NCBI RefSeq assembly: GCF_012971725.1
Contig: NZ_CP048833.1
Coordinates: forward strand, 2,604,001 to 2,668,000
Length of the DNA: 64,000 nucleotides
Direction: 5' to 3'
Origin: Pseudomonas multiresinivorans
Lineage (GTDB): Bacteria > Pseudomonadota > Gammaproteobacteria > Pseudomonadales > Pseudomonadaceae
Notes under the pieces: model-generated
Seen by the model: only the letters and a program-made list of their open reading frames with translations
Database searches by the model: none
What the model was told of the DNA's origin: nothing
Shown: positions 1-8,002 of the stretch, piece after piece
Layout: the number at the start of each line of letters is the position of its first letter
Position numbering within the stretch: the first letter of the stretch is position 1
Translations under genes and position numbers: made by a program

Positions 1-749
1 GTGAGCTGCGCGAACGGGCCGGCCAGGGTCGGCACGTCGTAGGAGCGGTGGGTTGGGAAGACGTTGAACGCCGGCACACGCAGGCCTTCCACCAGCACGG
101 TGCCGCTGGAGGTGGTGCGCTGGCCGATGCTCGCCCAGTCGTCGACGATCACCAGCCCCGGCGTGCCGCGTGGGACGAAGGCGAGCTGGGCATTGCCCTG
201 TTCGTCCAGGCCCAGCACGCCGAGCCAGTGGGCGTAGAGCGAGCCGGTGCAGTAACCCTTGCGACCGTCGAGCACGACATGGTCGCCGTCGCGGCGCAGG
301 CGGGTCTGGATGTCCTGCACGGTCTTGCCGCCGGTTTCCGACAGTGCGTTGGCGAAGCGGTTGCCCTTGAGCGCGAGGTCGAAGAAGAAGCGCTTCTGCT
401 CGTCGCTGCCCTGCAGGCGGATGTCCTCCAGCAGGCAGTAGTGGTTCTGCGGAATCTGCCCCAGCGACGGGTCGGCGGCGGAGATGATGGCGATGACTTC
501 CGCGAGCGTGGCGTAGGACACCTCGGCGCCGCCAAAGGCACGCGGCACGCTGATGCCCCACAGGCCGCTGTTGGAGTAGACCTCGACCACTTCCGGCGGG
601 ACTTCGCGGTTGCGGTCGCGCTCGGCGGCGCCTTCGAGCAGGAAGGCGGCAACCTTGTGGGCGACGTCGATGGCCTCGGCGTCGGAGGCGATTACCTGGG
701 CGTTCGGCTCACGGATGTCGTAGTGGGCGGACTCGGGGAGTTGGGACAT
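1..749 (-). CDS. sfnB: SfnB-family acyl-CoA dehydrogenase-like flavoprotein (3' part outside window)
   Basis: Reading from the ATG at 749 down to base 1 there are 249 uninterrupted codons and no stop, so the gene is cut by the left edge. The protein starts MSQLPESAHYDIREPNAQ and shows the acyl-CoA dehydrogenase N-terminal helical domain (about residues 20-130, with IPQNHYCLLEDIRLQG) followed by the middle beta domain (RFANALSETGGKT, YCTGSLYAHW). That combination is typical of SfnB, an FMN/FAD-dependent oxidoreductase linked to sulfur acquisition from organosulfur compounds in pseudomonads. The family role is established knowledge; the substrate here cannot be read from sequence. A related acyl-CoA dehydrogenase-fold desulfurisation enzyme is the main alternative. 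Confidence 0.8.
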   Translation of the reverse strand, partial: MSQLPESAHYDIREPNAQVIASDAEAIDVAHKVAAFLLEGAAERDRNREVPPEVVEVYSNSGLWGISVPRAFGGAEVSYATLAEVIAIISAADPSLGQIPQNHYCLLEDIRLQGSDEQKRFFFDLALKGNRFANALSETGGKTVQDIQTRLRRDGDHVVLDGRKGYCTGSLYAHWLGVLGLDEQGNAQLAFVPRGTPGLVIVDDWASIGQRTTSSGTVLVEGLRVPAFNVFPTHRSYDVPTLAGPFAQL

Positions 750-1240
750 GGCAGTACAGCGACCTCGGGGCAGATGAATCGGCCCGGTGTTCGGGCCTGT
801 CTGTCCAGGTCATTGCACAAGCTGTGCCGGAATTTAAAAGTCTTGTAAATCAATGGTTTGGTGTTTTTCGCCAACAGTTGAGGCGCTGGGCAAACAGCAA
901 AGTGTTGGGCGGGTGTTGCTGTGGCAACAGTGGTGGGGCAGGGGATATACCTTGGCGGATCGGAGCGGCCTGACGCCAATCGCGGACGGAGTCCGCTCCT
1001 GCGAGATGCTTCTGCGCTTGGGTCGGCCCTCACCCTAACCCTCTCCCAAAGGGAGAGGGGACCGTTCGGTGCAGGATGAAACTTCGGCGTCAACGGGCAC
1101 GGACGGCTCCCTCTCCCTTCGGGAGAGGGCTGGGGTGAGGGGAAAGTATCGGCACGGATTCACCGGAAGAAGACAGTTGCTCCTACCGAGAATTTCCATC
1201 GGGTGCAGGAGCGGACTTCGTCCGCGGTGGGTCGGCAAAC
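750..1240. other. 491-bp intergenic gap filled by repeats
   Basis: The gap lies upstream of the minus-strand sfnB and downstream of the ybaK-like stop. About half of it is the nested repeat at 982-1225. The 200 bases next to sfnB should hold its promoter, but I could not fix a -35/-10 pair. ORFs over this stretch run through the palindromes and are not credible genes. Confidence 0.6.
982..1225. repeat. Nested inverted-repeat element (REP/BIME-like)
   Basis: An outer pair (982-1002 and 1205-1225) is inverted with about one mismatch in 21, each arm carrying its own small GCGGA...TCCGC hairpin. An inner pair (1027-1047 and 1121-1141, CCCTCACCCTAACCCTCTCCC against GGGAGAGGGCTGGGGTGAGGG) is also inverted, and both inner arms adjoin local CCCTCTCCC/GGGAGAGGG hairpins. 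The element fills the gap between sfnB and the ybaK-like gene and has no credible ORF. Such palindromic elements are common between Pseudomonas genes. Confidence 0.7.
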
Positions 1241-1720
1241 CTAAGCGGGTTGATCAACCAGCTCCTGGCAGACATCGATCCAGTCCGCCGCCACCAGCTC
1301 CGCCATGCGCTGCGGCCCGATCCTCACAGCGCTGTGCACCGCGCCGGCCGCCGGCAGCACCTCATCGAACGCCTGCAACGACACATCGCAATACACCGGC
1401 AACGGCGTCGCCAGGCCGAACGGGCAGACCCCGCCTACGGGGTGGCCGGTCAACTCCACGACTTCCTCGGCGCCGAGCATCCTGGCCTTGCCGCCAAAGG
1501 CTTCCTTGAGCTTGCGGTTGTCCAGCCGCGCATCGCCGCGTGCTACCACCAGCACGGTGCGTTCGCCGACGCGCAGGGATAGCGTCTTGGCGATGCGGCC
1601 CGGCTCCACGCCGTGGGCCTCGGCGGCCAGGGCGACGGTGGCGGTGCTGGTTTCCAGCTCGATGATGGCGATGTCGGGGGCTTTCTCGGCGAAGAAGGCG
1701 CGAACCGATTCCAGGCTCAT
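1241..1720 (-). CDS. YbaK/EbsC-family aminoacyl-tRNA deacylase
   Basis: A 159-residue single-domain protein of the YbaK/ProX-like family, which hydrolyses mischarged aminoacyl-tRNAs (for example Cys- or Ala-tRNA(Pro)) in the cytosol. Family signs are the conserved lysine in RIAKTLSLRVGE, the RLDNRKLKEAFGGKARML segment and the GHPVGGVCPFGL loop that lines the editing pocket. Length fits the family (about 155-160). The start follows a weak purine stretch. It appears to be a single-gene unit. Assignment to a particular YbaK, YeaK or ProXp subgroup is not possible by eye. Confidence 0.85.
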   Translation of the reverse strand: MSLESVRAFFAEKAPDIAIIELETSTATVALAAEAHGVEPGRIAKTLSLRVGERTVLVVARGDARLDNRKLKEAFGGKARMLGAEEVVELTGHPVGGVCPFGLATPLPVYCDVSLQAFDEVLPAAGAVHSAVRIGPQRMAELVAADWIDVCQELVDQPA

Positions 1721-1792
1721 GGGGCAATGCTCCGTGTCGTGCGAAAAGGTCTGAATCTAAGAAGCGCGGAGAAGACTGTCCAGCCCGGAAGG

Positions 1793-2440
1793 TTAGCGCC
1801 CGATGAGCAGGGTTTCGATGTCCGGTACGCGCAGCGCCTGCTCTGCGCATACCAGCGTCAGGCGCGCGGCGAAGACTCGCAGTTCCCGGTCGGCAGCGTG
1901 CACGGCGCGGGTCAGTTCGCTTAGCGGCACGGTCACCGAATGCAGCGGCGGCGGTGGGGAAAAGCCTTCGCCCGGTCCGTTGAAGTCAAAATTGGCGGAT
2001 TGGTTCTGCAGGCTGATATGGGGCGAAGGGTGGCCGCTGTAGAGGTAGGCACCCTTGCCGGCGGCGATGCGCTTCCAGCTGTGCAGGTCGCCCAGGTCGC
2101 TGCAGCACTGCGGGAACAGGACATCGAGACTGCCCATCCGCAGTACATAGCCGCCGGGCAGGGGTTGAATCTGTTTCCAGTCCCCCGAGCCCGTCAGCCC
2201 CTCTTCACAGTGCAGCCGTATCAGGCGCGAAATGTCAGCATCGCTCAGCTCGGCGATACGGTGGAGTGCGCTACCCGGCCGGTAGGGCCTGAGGCTCGGG
2301 TCGAAGCCGCTGGCCCTCAGATTGCGCTCATGAAAGGCCCGCCAGCTTTCCACGTGCTCCCAGTACGGCCCCTCGGTCGGCACCGGCACGGAGTCGACCA
2401 GGTAGAACAGTTCGATGACGGGAATGAGCTGGACCTGCAT
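1793..2440 (-). CDS. Hypothetical protein, 215 aa
   Basis: I do not recognise this protein. The frame stays open upstream to 2551, but the residues before the internal ATG at 2440 look non-coding (arginine and proline rich), so I start at MQVQLIPVIELFYLVDS. The protein is soluble, with no signal peptide or membrane segment. It has a tryptophan-rich N-terminal part (GPYWEHVESWRAF), a CC pair in LFPQCCSDL and a proline-rich loop near residue 165. A possible immunity-type or uncharacterised cytosolic protein is only a guess. The ribosome-binding site for the chosen start is poor, so the start is uncertain. Confidence 0.6.
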   Translation of the reverse strand: MQVQLIPVIELFYLVDSVPVPTEGPYWEHVESWRAFHERNLRASGFDPSLRPYRPGSALHRIAELSDADISRLIRLHCEEGLTGSGDWKQIQPLPGGYVLRMGSLDVLFPQCCSDLGDLHSWKRIAAGKGAYLYSGHPSPHISLQNQSANFDFNGPGEGFSPPPPLHSVTVPLSELTRAVHAADRELRVFAARLTLVCAEQALRVPDIETLLIGR

Positions 2441-2688
2441 GGGGGCGCCCGGAGTTTTCCGAACGGCACGTTCTAATGGCGTTGGCCCTGGGCGTCCATA
2501 GCGAATTTTCCCATTTCGCCGGCTGCAGGCCTTGGCGCGACCTATGCTCAAAGCCCCCGTAGCACCCCTGAGAATATTTTTGCGTGGGCTGTCGATTCGC
2601 CGTCACGCCCTTCGACTATTCGTCAGGAACCGGATGAAACCGGCCGCCACGCTGGCAATTACAAGAGAATGACAAGAGGAGAAAACCC

Positions 2689-3114
2689 ATGCGTTTCATG
2701 GTGATCGTCAAAGCCACCGCCGACTCCGAGGCGGGTGTGATGCCCAAGGAAGAACTGCTCGCCGCCATGGGGGCGTTCAACGAGGAACTGGTCAAGGCCG
2801 GGGTGATGCTGGCGGGCGAAGGGCTGCACCCCAGCGCCAAGGGCGCACGGGTGCGCTTCGATGGCGCTTCGCGGCAGGTGATCGACGGCCCGTTCGCCGA
2901 AACCAAGGAGTTGATCGCCGGCTTCTGGATCATGCAGACCGCGTCGCTGCAGGAGTGCATCGACTGGGTCAAGCGCTCGCCCAATCCCTTCGATGGGCAG
3001 TCCGAGATCGAAATCCGGCAGATCTTCGAGGCCGAGGACTTCGGCGCCGAATTCACCCCGGAACTGCGTGAGCAGGAAGAACGCCTGCGCGCCGAAATCG
3101 CCAGCAAATCCTGA
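2689..3114 (+). CDS. YciI-family (YCII-related) protein
   Basis: 141 residues with a good ribosome-binding site (AGAGGAGAAAA) before MRFMVIVKATADSE. The DGPFAETKELIAGFWIMQ core is the hallmark DGPF motif of YCII-related proteins, small ferredoxin-like-fold proteins often encoded beside extracytoplasmic-function sigma factors or VOC proteins. The family role is poorly defined; some members are enzymes. It lies 17 bp upstream of a VOC protein gene, so the two are probably co-transcribed. No ECF sigma gene is present here, unlike many relatives. Confidence 0.85.
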   Translation: MRFMVIVKATADSEAGVMPKEELLAAMGAFNEELVKAGVMLAGEGLHPSAKGARVRFDGASRQVIDGPFAETKELIAGFWIMQTASLQECIDWVKRSPNPFDGQSEIEIRQIFEAEDFGAEFTPELREQEERLRAEIASKS

Positions 3115-3131
3115 ATCTGGAGGACACCGCC

Positions 3132-3548
3132 ATGTTGATGAATGCCTACCTGGTCTTTGACGGCAACTGCGAGGAAGCCTTCCGTTATTACGCCGAGGTG
3201 CTGCGCGCCGAGCTGCCGGCGCTGATGCGCTTCTCCGATGCGCCGGGCTGCGAGGACATGCCCGAGGCGCTGAAGAACCGTGTCATCCATGTTCGCCTGG
3301 AGGTGGACGGCCACGTGCTGATGGGCTCGGATGCCTCGCCCCAGTGCGGCCAGTACGAAGGCGTGAAGGGCGTTTCGATCACCCTCAACGTCGACAGCAA
3401 GGCCGAGGCGCGGCGTCTCTTCGACGCCCTCGGCAAGGGCGGCAAGGTCACCATGCCGCTGGACCAGACGTTCTGGGCCGAGCTGTTCGGCGCGGTGGAA
3501 GACCGCTTCGGGGTGCCGTGGATGATCAATTGCGAGAAAGAAGCCTGA
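3132..3548 (+). CDS. VOC-family protein, PhnB-like
   Basis: A 138-residue glyoxalase/bleomycin-resistance-fold protein preceded by CTGGAGGACACC. The start MLMNAYLVFDGNCEEAFRYY and the closing LFGAVEDRFGVPWMIN are classic for the PhnB-like (DUF1338/3-demethylubiquinone-type) subgroup, in which EAFRYY marks the first beta-alpha unit and FGAxxDxFGVxWMI the last strand. Metal-binding histidines typical of glyoxalase I are not all evident, so the catalytic activity is unknown. Probably co-transcribed with the YciI protein upstream. Confidence 0.85.
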   Translation: MLMNAYLVFDGNCEEAFRYYAEVLRAELPALMRFSDAPGCEDMPEALKNRVIHVRLEVDGHVLMGSDASPQCGQYEGVKGVSITLNVDSKAEARRLFDALGKGGKVTMPLDQTFWAELFGAVEDRFGVPWMINCEKEA

Positions 3549-3565
3549 GTGCGCCTCGATAATCC

Positions 3566-3641
3566 GTAGGGCGCATAACGCGCCAGCGTTATCCGCCGTG
3601 GTGTTGCCGGCGGATAACCTGTTCCAGGTTATGCACCCTAC
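3566..3641. repeat. Imperfect inverted repeat between convergent genes
   Basis: GTAGGGCGCATAACGCG begins the left arm and GGTTATGCACCCTAC ends the right arm; the two 33-34 bp arms match imperfectly after inversion and both include a GGATAAC or GTTATCC core. The right arm runs into the araC-type gene and supplies its TAG stop codon (3638-3640). It probably acts as a shared barrier between convergent genes. Confidence 0.7.
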
Positions 3642-4684
3642 GGCTGCTCCTTCCCACCGTTGGCGCGGAACCGCTCCGGTGTCGTCCCGGTAAACCGCTG
3701 GAATGCCCGGTGGAAGCTGGTGACGTGTTCGTAGCCGAGCAGGAAGGCAATCTCCTGCAACGCCATCCGGCTGGCCAGCAGATAACGCTGGGCCAGCGCC
3801 ATCCGCACCTCCAGCACGATGCCCTTGAAGGTCAGCCCGTGCTCGCGCAACCGGCGTTGCAGCGTATGCGGCGGCAGGCGCAACCAGGCGGCGGTCTGCT
3901 CCAGGTCCGGCAGGGGGATGCGCGCGTTCTGCAACAGGTAGTAACGCACATCGTCTGGTAGCGCCGGGCCGCGTTCGAAACTGGCCAGCGTTGCCGCTCC
4001 CTGGGCCTGGCACAGCTGGCTCACCGAGGGGTTGGCGGTGGAGAAGGGTTGGTCATGGAATGGCTTCGGCATCCACAGCTCGGCCTGGCCGGCATTGAAA
4101 TGGCAGGGGCCGGGGAATATCTGGCGGTACAGCGCCGCATGGGCCGGCGGCGGGTAGGGCAGGTGCAACTGCATGTCGGCGCAGTGTTCCAGGTCCGGCA
4201 AGCGCTGGCACAACCAGCGCCAGGTACTGCTCAGCCATTCCTCGCAGAGCGCGATGCGCTCTACTTCACTGAAAGGCGGCAATTGCAGCGTCAGGCGAAT
4301 GTGCTCGCCGACTTCCTCGCGGTGGGTGTGGATCGGGTGCGGCATCAGGCTTGACGGCTGGCCGAGGGAGATGTCCCAGGAGCGCCGCAGGTTCGCCGCG
4401 CTGATCAGCGCGTAGCCGATCACTCCCAGGTCATAAAGGTTGTAGCGCTGGCCCAGGCGCAGGTAGAAGTCGCTCGGGCCGAGCAACCCGGCGGCCTGCT
4501 GCAGCAGGCGATAGTAGCGGGCGAAGTTCATCTCGGTGGCTGCCGCTTCTCCGCTCGGCGGCAAGCCCAGGCCGCCGAGCAGGGGAGCCACGGGCGGCAG
4601 GGTGGGGCGAGCGCGCCATTCGTCTAGGAAATGGCGGAACAGCTGGCGCGCGGCGTAATCGATGTCGAAGGAAGCGGTGGGCAT
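3638..4684 (-). CDS. AraC-family transcriptional regulator (OruR-like)
   Basis: About 348 residues. The N-terminal 190 residues fit the arabinose-binding-like domain found in OruR/ArgR-type regulators (LGVIGYALISAANLRRSWDIS, then LREHGL later), and the last 100 residues hold two helix-turn-helices with the family signature ALQEIAFLLGYEHVTSFHRAFQRFTGTTPERFR. The frame opens with a TTG at 4696; the ATG at 4684 is an equally good start. It is divergent from the amidohydrolase gene, so control of the amidohydrolase-cobW pair is likely but unproven. The effector is unknown. Confidence 0.88.
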   Translation of the reverse strand: MPTASFDIDYAARQLFRHFLDEWRARPTLPPVAPLLGGLGLPPSGEAAATEMNFARYYRLLQQAAGLLGPSDFYLRLGQRYNLYDLGVIGYALISAANLRRSWDISLGQPSSLMPHPIHTHREEVGEHIRLTLQLPPFSEVERIALCEEWLSSTWRWLCQRLPDLEHCADMQLHLPYPPPAHAALYRQIFPGPCHFNAGQAELWMPKPFHDQPFSTANPSVSQLCQAQGAATLASFERGPALPDDVRYYLLQNARIPLPDLEQTAAWLRLPPHTLQRRLREHGLTFKGIVLEVRMALAQRYLLASRMALQEIAFLLGYEHVTSFHRAFQRFTGTTPERFRANGGKEQP

Positions 4685-4795
4685 TCGCGCGATCAACCTG
4701 TCTTTTAATGCTAGTGAGTTGTCATCTTGTGCTAGTCAATGGCTGAAAGTCGAGCCCTATACTGCCCCCACGGACAAGAACAACAAGGGCATCCC

Positions 4796-6544
4796 ATGAC
4801 CGCTCCGGACCGCTTCCGCTCCTCCAATTCCCCCAGCGACCGCTTCGCAGAACTGCTGCTGCACAACGGCCGCTTCTACACCCTCGACCCCGCCCAGCCC
4901 TGGGCCGAGGCCGTGGCCGTCCGCGATGGCCGGCTGCTGGCGGTAGGCCGGCGCGAGGACATGGAGCACCTGATCGGCCCGGACACCCTGGTGCGTGATC
5001 TCGAAGGCGTCTTCTGCATGCCCGGCCTGCACGACATGCACACCCACCCGGACCTGGCGCTGGCGCCTCGCTACGCCGACGACCTCGACGTCGGCATCGA
5101 GGACCCGACTCCGGAGCAACTGGCGAAAGCGATCCGCGACTATGCCGACAGCCACCCTGGCGATGGCTGGGTCTACGGCCAGTACTGGGTGCGTTATACC
5201 TTCCGCGAGGCCGGGCTGAAGCCGGGCCGCGAGTGGCTCGACAGCATCCTGCCGGATCGCCCGGTGGCACTGCTCGACCGCATGTGGGGCACCATGATGG
5301 TCAACTCTCGCGCCCTGGAGCTGGCCCGCATCGACGCCAACACCCCCGATCCGCGAAATGGTTACCTGGAGCGTGACGAGCTCACCGGCGAGCCCAACGG
5401 CCTGATGATCGACGGCGCCTACGCGCTGATCCATGCCGCCATGCCGCCGACCCCGGCCAAGGTGCTGCGCCAGGCTTACCGTGATGGCGTGCACTTCCAG
5501 AGTTCGCGCGGGGTCACGGCGGCAAAGTACGTGCACGTCTGCGAGAGTCGCCTGGATGCCCTCAAGCACCTGGACGACGCCGGCCAACTGACCCTGCGGG
5601 TGGAAGCAGCGATCAGCTGGCAGGACGATATCTTCCCGGTCCGTCGCCGCTGGGAACTGCTCAGCGGCGAACGCCACTACTACCGCAGCGCACGGTTGTC
5701 GGCGAACGCGGTGAAATTCCACTTCGACGGTACCGTCGAACCGCGTTCCTCCTTCCTTATTACGCCGTGGCCGGGCGAGGAGGCCTGGCGCGGCAAGCTG
5801 AACCTGACCCCGGAGCACATCACCGACATGGTGGTGGACATGGATCGCCGTGGCATCCGTGTGATTGCCCATTGCACCGGCGATGCGGCGTCCGACGTGT
5901 TCCTCGACGCGGTGGCCGAAGCGCGCCGGCGCAACGGCTTCAGCGGCATACGCCACCAGTGCGCGCACAGCACCATCCTGCATCCGGGCAACCTCAAGCG
6001 CTTCCGCGAGCTGGAGGTGATCGCCGAGTTCTCCCCGGCGGCCTGGTACCCGACGCCCTTTGCCAGCGGCGCGCGCTCCGGCTACGGTGCGGACCGCCTG
6101 AAGCGCATCTACGACTTCAAGGGCGTGCTGGCCGCTGGCGGCATCGCGGTGTTCGGCACCGACTGGCCGGTGGCATCCATCGACCCCTGGCTGGCGCTGG
6201 AAACCCTGGTCACCCGGCAGAACCCGTGGAACGACGACCCGGCCTGCTTTGGCGAACCGATCAGCCTGGAACAGGCGATCCGCGTGGCGACCCTCAACGG
6301 CGCCTACGCCATGGGCCTGGAAAACCTCACCGGCAGCCTGGAGGCGGGCAAGTCGGCGGACTTCATCGTGCTCGATCGCAACCTCTTCGAGCAGCCGGCT
6401 CGCAACTACATCCACCGCACCGAAGTGCAGCTGACCTTCGTCGAGGGTCGGCCGGTCTACGACCGCCTCGGCCAGTTCGCCGACACGCCGCTGGCGGCTG
6501 TCTGGCAGGGCGAGCCGCCGCGCATCGAAGGCGTCAACGCATGA
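4796..6544 (+). CDS. Amidohydrolase, YtcJ-like (amidohydrolase_3)
   Basis: A 582-residue metal-dependent hydrolase of the TIM-barrel amidohydrolase superfamily. The N-terminal part forms the small beta domain (LLLHNGRFYTLDP, AVAVRDGRLLAVGR). The metal motif HDMHTHPDL, the later HCTGDAASD and QCAHSTIL histidines, the FGTDWPVASIDPW aspartate and the closing GKSADFIVLDRN are all in the expected order. The start at 4796 follows AAGGGCATCCC; an upstream GTG/ATG extension gives no conserved sequence. The stop overlaps the next gene by 4 bp (ATGA), which means translational coupling to the CobW-like GTPase. That suggests a metal-dependent enzyme with its own metallochaperone. Confidence 0.9.
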   Translation: MTAPDRFRSSNSPSDRFAELLLHNGRFYTLDPAQPWAEAVAVRDGRLLAVGRREDMEHLIGPDTLVRDLEGVFCMPGLHDMHTHPDLALAPRYADDLDVGIEDPTPEQLAKAIRDYADSHPGDGWVYGQYWVRYTFREAGLKPGREWLDSILPDRPVALLDRMWGTMMVNSRALELARIDANTPDPRNGYLERDELTGEPNGLMIDGAYALIHAAMPPTPAKVLRQAYRDGVHFQSSRGVTAAKYVHVCESRLDALKHLDDAGQLTLRVEAAISWQDDIFPVRRRWELLSGERHYYRSARLSANAVKFHFDGTVEPRSSFLITPWPGEEAWRGKLNLTPEHITDMVVDMDRRGIRVIAHCTGDAASDVFLDAVAEARRRNGFSGIRHQCAHSTILHPGNLKRFRELEVIAEFSPAAWYPTPFASGARSGYGADRLKRIYDFKGVLAAGGIAVFGTDWPVASIDPWLALETLVTRQNPWNDDPACFGEPISLEQAIRVATLNGAYAMGLENLTGSLEAGKSADFIVLDRNLFEQPARNYIHRTEVQLTFVEGRPVYDRLGQFADTPLAAVWQGEPPRIEGVNA

Positions 6545-7464
6545 ACGCCGCGAGCATCCCGGTGACGGTGGTTGCCGGCTTCCTCGGCGCCGGCAAGACC
6601 ACGCTGCTGCGCAACCTGCTGGAGCGCTGCGAAGGTCGGCGGCTGGCGGTGATCGTCAATGATTTCGGCGAGTTGAACATCGACGCCGGGATGATCGCCG
6701 AGCAGACCGAGGCCGTGTACAGCCTGGAGAACGGCTGCATCTGCTGCTCGGTGCAGGACGACCTGCTGGCGCAGCTGGAACGGCTGGCGAATATGCACCC
6801 GCCGCTGGAACAGGTGGTGATCGAGTGCAGCGGGGTGTCCGACCCGCAGCGCATCGTGCAGACACTGGGCTACCCGAAGCTGCGCCGGCGCCTGCACCTG
6901 GATGCGGTGCTGACCGTGGTCGACGCTGCCCGTCGTGAGCCGCTCGAAGGCGAATATGCGCGGCTGGAACGCATGCAGGCGGCCGCCGCCGATCTGCTGC
7001 TGCTGAACAAGTGCGACCTGCTCGAAGCCGATGAGCTGGCCGCCCAGCGCGAGCGCTTCGGCCGTGGCGCGCGGGTGCTGGAAACCATCCAGGCGCAGAT
7101 TCCCGATGAGCTGCTGCTGGGCGAGCCGTCGCGCAAGCTCCGGCCGCATGGGCAGGAAGGTGTCGACCATGGCGATCTGTTCGACAGCTGGAGCTGGCAG
7201 GGCGATGAAAGCTTCGACGGCGTGCGGCTGAAACACTGGCTGGAGACATTGCCGCACGGGTTGCTGCGCCTCAAGGGACTGATCCGTCTGAAGGGGCAGG
7301 GTGATGTGCAGTGGCTGCAGTATGTGGGCGGGCGCTATCAACTGCGCCCGGCGACGGCGGCCGAGGCGGCGCAGGGATCGCGGCTGGTGTTCATCGTCGA
7401 GAAGGATGCGGGGCTGCGGGCTGATCTCGCGGCTGGCCTGCGAGCCTGCTTTTGCCCGTCGTAG
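6541..7464 (+). CDS. CobW/COG0523-family GTPase (metallochaperone-like)
   Basis: A 307-residue G3E GTPase. Visible motifs are Walker A GFLGAGKTT (about residues 13-21), the NDFGELNID switch, the metal-binding ENGCICCSV motif (CxCC, about residues 63-71), the ECSGVSDP G3 region and NKCDL (G4). The C-terminal CobW_C domain covers roughly the last 90 residues. COG0523 proteins deliver Zn, Co or other metals to client enzymes. The 4-bp overlap with the upstream amidohydrolase makes that enzyme the obvious client by inference. There is no histidine-rich tail, so the metal cannot be guessed. Confidence 0.92.
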   Translation: MNAASIPVTVVAGFLGAGKTTLLRNLLERCEGRRLAVIVNDFGELNIDAGMIAEQTEAVYSLENGCICCSVQDDLLAQLERLANMHPPLEQVVIECSGVSDPQRIVQTLGYPKLRRRLHLDAVLTVVDAARREPLEGEYARLERMQAAAADLLLLNKCDLLEADELAAQRERFGRGARVLETIQAQIPDELLLGEPSRKLRPHGQEGVDHGDLFDSWSWQGDESFDGVRLKHWLETLPHGLLRLKGLIRLKGQGDVQWLQYVGGRYQLRPATAAEAAQGSRLVFIVEKDAGLRADLAAGLRACFCPS

Positions 7465-7536
7465 GAGCGAGCTTGCTCGCGAACATTTTCCCGGCTGCCG
7501 CGCGGTTGGGCGGTTCGCGAGCAAGCTCGCTCCTAC
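7461..7536. repeat. REP pair (GTAGGAGCGAGC type), copy 1
   Basis: GTAGGAGCGAGCTTGCTCGC (7461-7480, continuing GAA) and its exact reverse complement at 7514-7536 form a 23-bp inverted pair around a 30-bp GC-rich loop. Each arm is itself a small GCGAGC...GCTCGC hairpin. The arms are identical to those of the pair at 13402-13478. Confidence 0.85.
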
Positions 7537-7565
7537 AGGTTTGATCCACCCTGTACGCGGGCAAT

Positions 7566-7593
7566 AAAAAACCGGCCACCAGGGCCGGTTTTT
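7566..7593. terminator. Bidirectional intrinsic terminator
   Basis: AAAAACCGGCC, a short loop, then GGCCGGTTTTT. It has A and T runs on both sides and sits between the convergent cobW-like and ppnP genes, so it can serve both. Confidence 0.85.
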
Positions 7594-7609
7594 CATGGAA
7601 CAGCCGAAC

Positions 7610-7891
7610 TCAGCGGTATTCGCAGAGGTAGGCGGTGTCCTGGGCGACTTTCAACTGGAACTTGCTGTTGGCCGGCACGGTGAAGTTGCTGCCGCCTTCG
7701 AAGGTTTCCCAGCTGTCGCTGCCAGGCAGCTTGACGGTCAGCGCGCCGGCGACGACGTGCATCACCTCCAGCTGGCTGGTGCCGAATTCGTATTCGCCGG
7801 GAGCCATCACGCCGATGGTGGCGGGGCCTGCGGTCATGTCGAAGGCGATGGATTTGACGGTGCCGTCGAAGTACTCGTTGACCTTGAACAT
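7610..7891 (-). CDS. ppnP: Pyrimidine/purine nucleoside phosphorylase PpnP
   Basis: A 93-residue cupin protein (DUF1255/YaiE family). The family-wide segments FKVNEYFDGTVKSIAF, GVMAPGEYEFGTSQLEVMHV and FTVPANSKFQLKV are present in order, and the length equals that of the E. coli protein. PpnP cleaves ribonucleosides such as uridine, cytidine, inosine and guanosine with phosphate. It is monocistronic, shares the terminator at 7566-7593, and is preceded by GCAGGAGAAGCCC as ribosome-binding site. Confidence 0.95.
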   Translation of the reverse strand: MFKVNEYFDGTVKSIAFDMTAGPATIGVMAPGEYEFGTSQLEVMHVVAGALTVKLPGSDSWETFEGGSNFTVPANSKFQLKVAQDTAYLCEYR

Positions 7892-8002
7892 GGGCTTCTC
7901 CTGCTAGAGGGGTGAAAAAGGGCCCGCCAGTATGCCCAAGGGCGCAGGCCCCGTCACTAGAGCGGCGCAGGCGACCGTACGGTCAGTGAATGAAGCCTTC
8001 TT

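Noticed and set aside
692..1093. 133-codon minus-strand ORF
   Set aside because: It runs through the nested palindromic repeats and overlaps the sfnB start.
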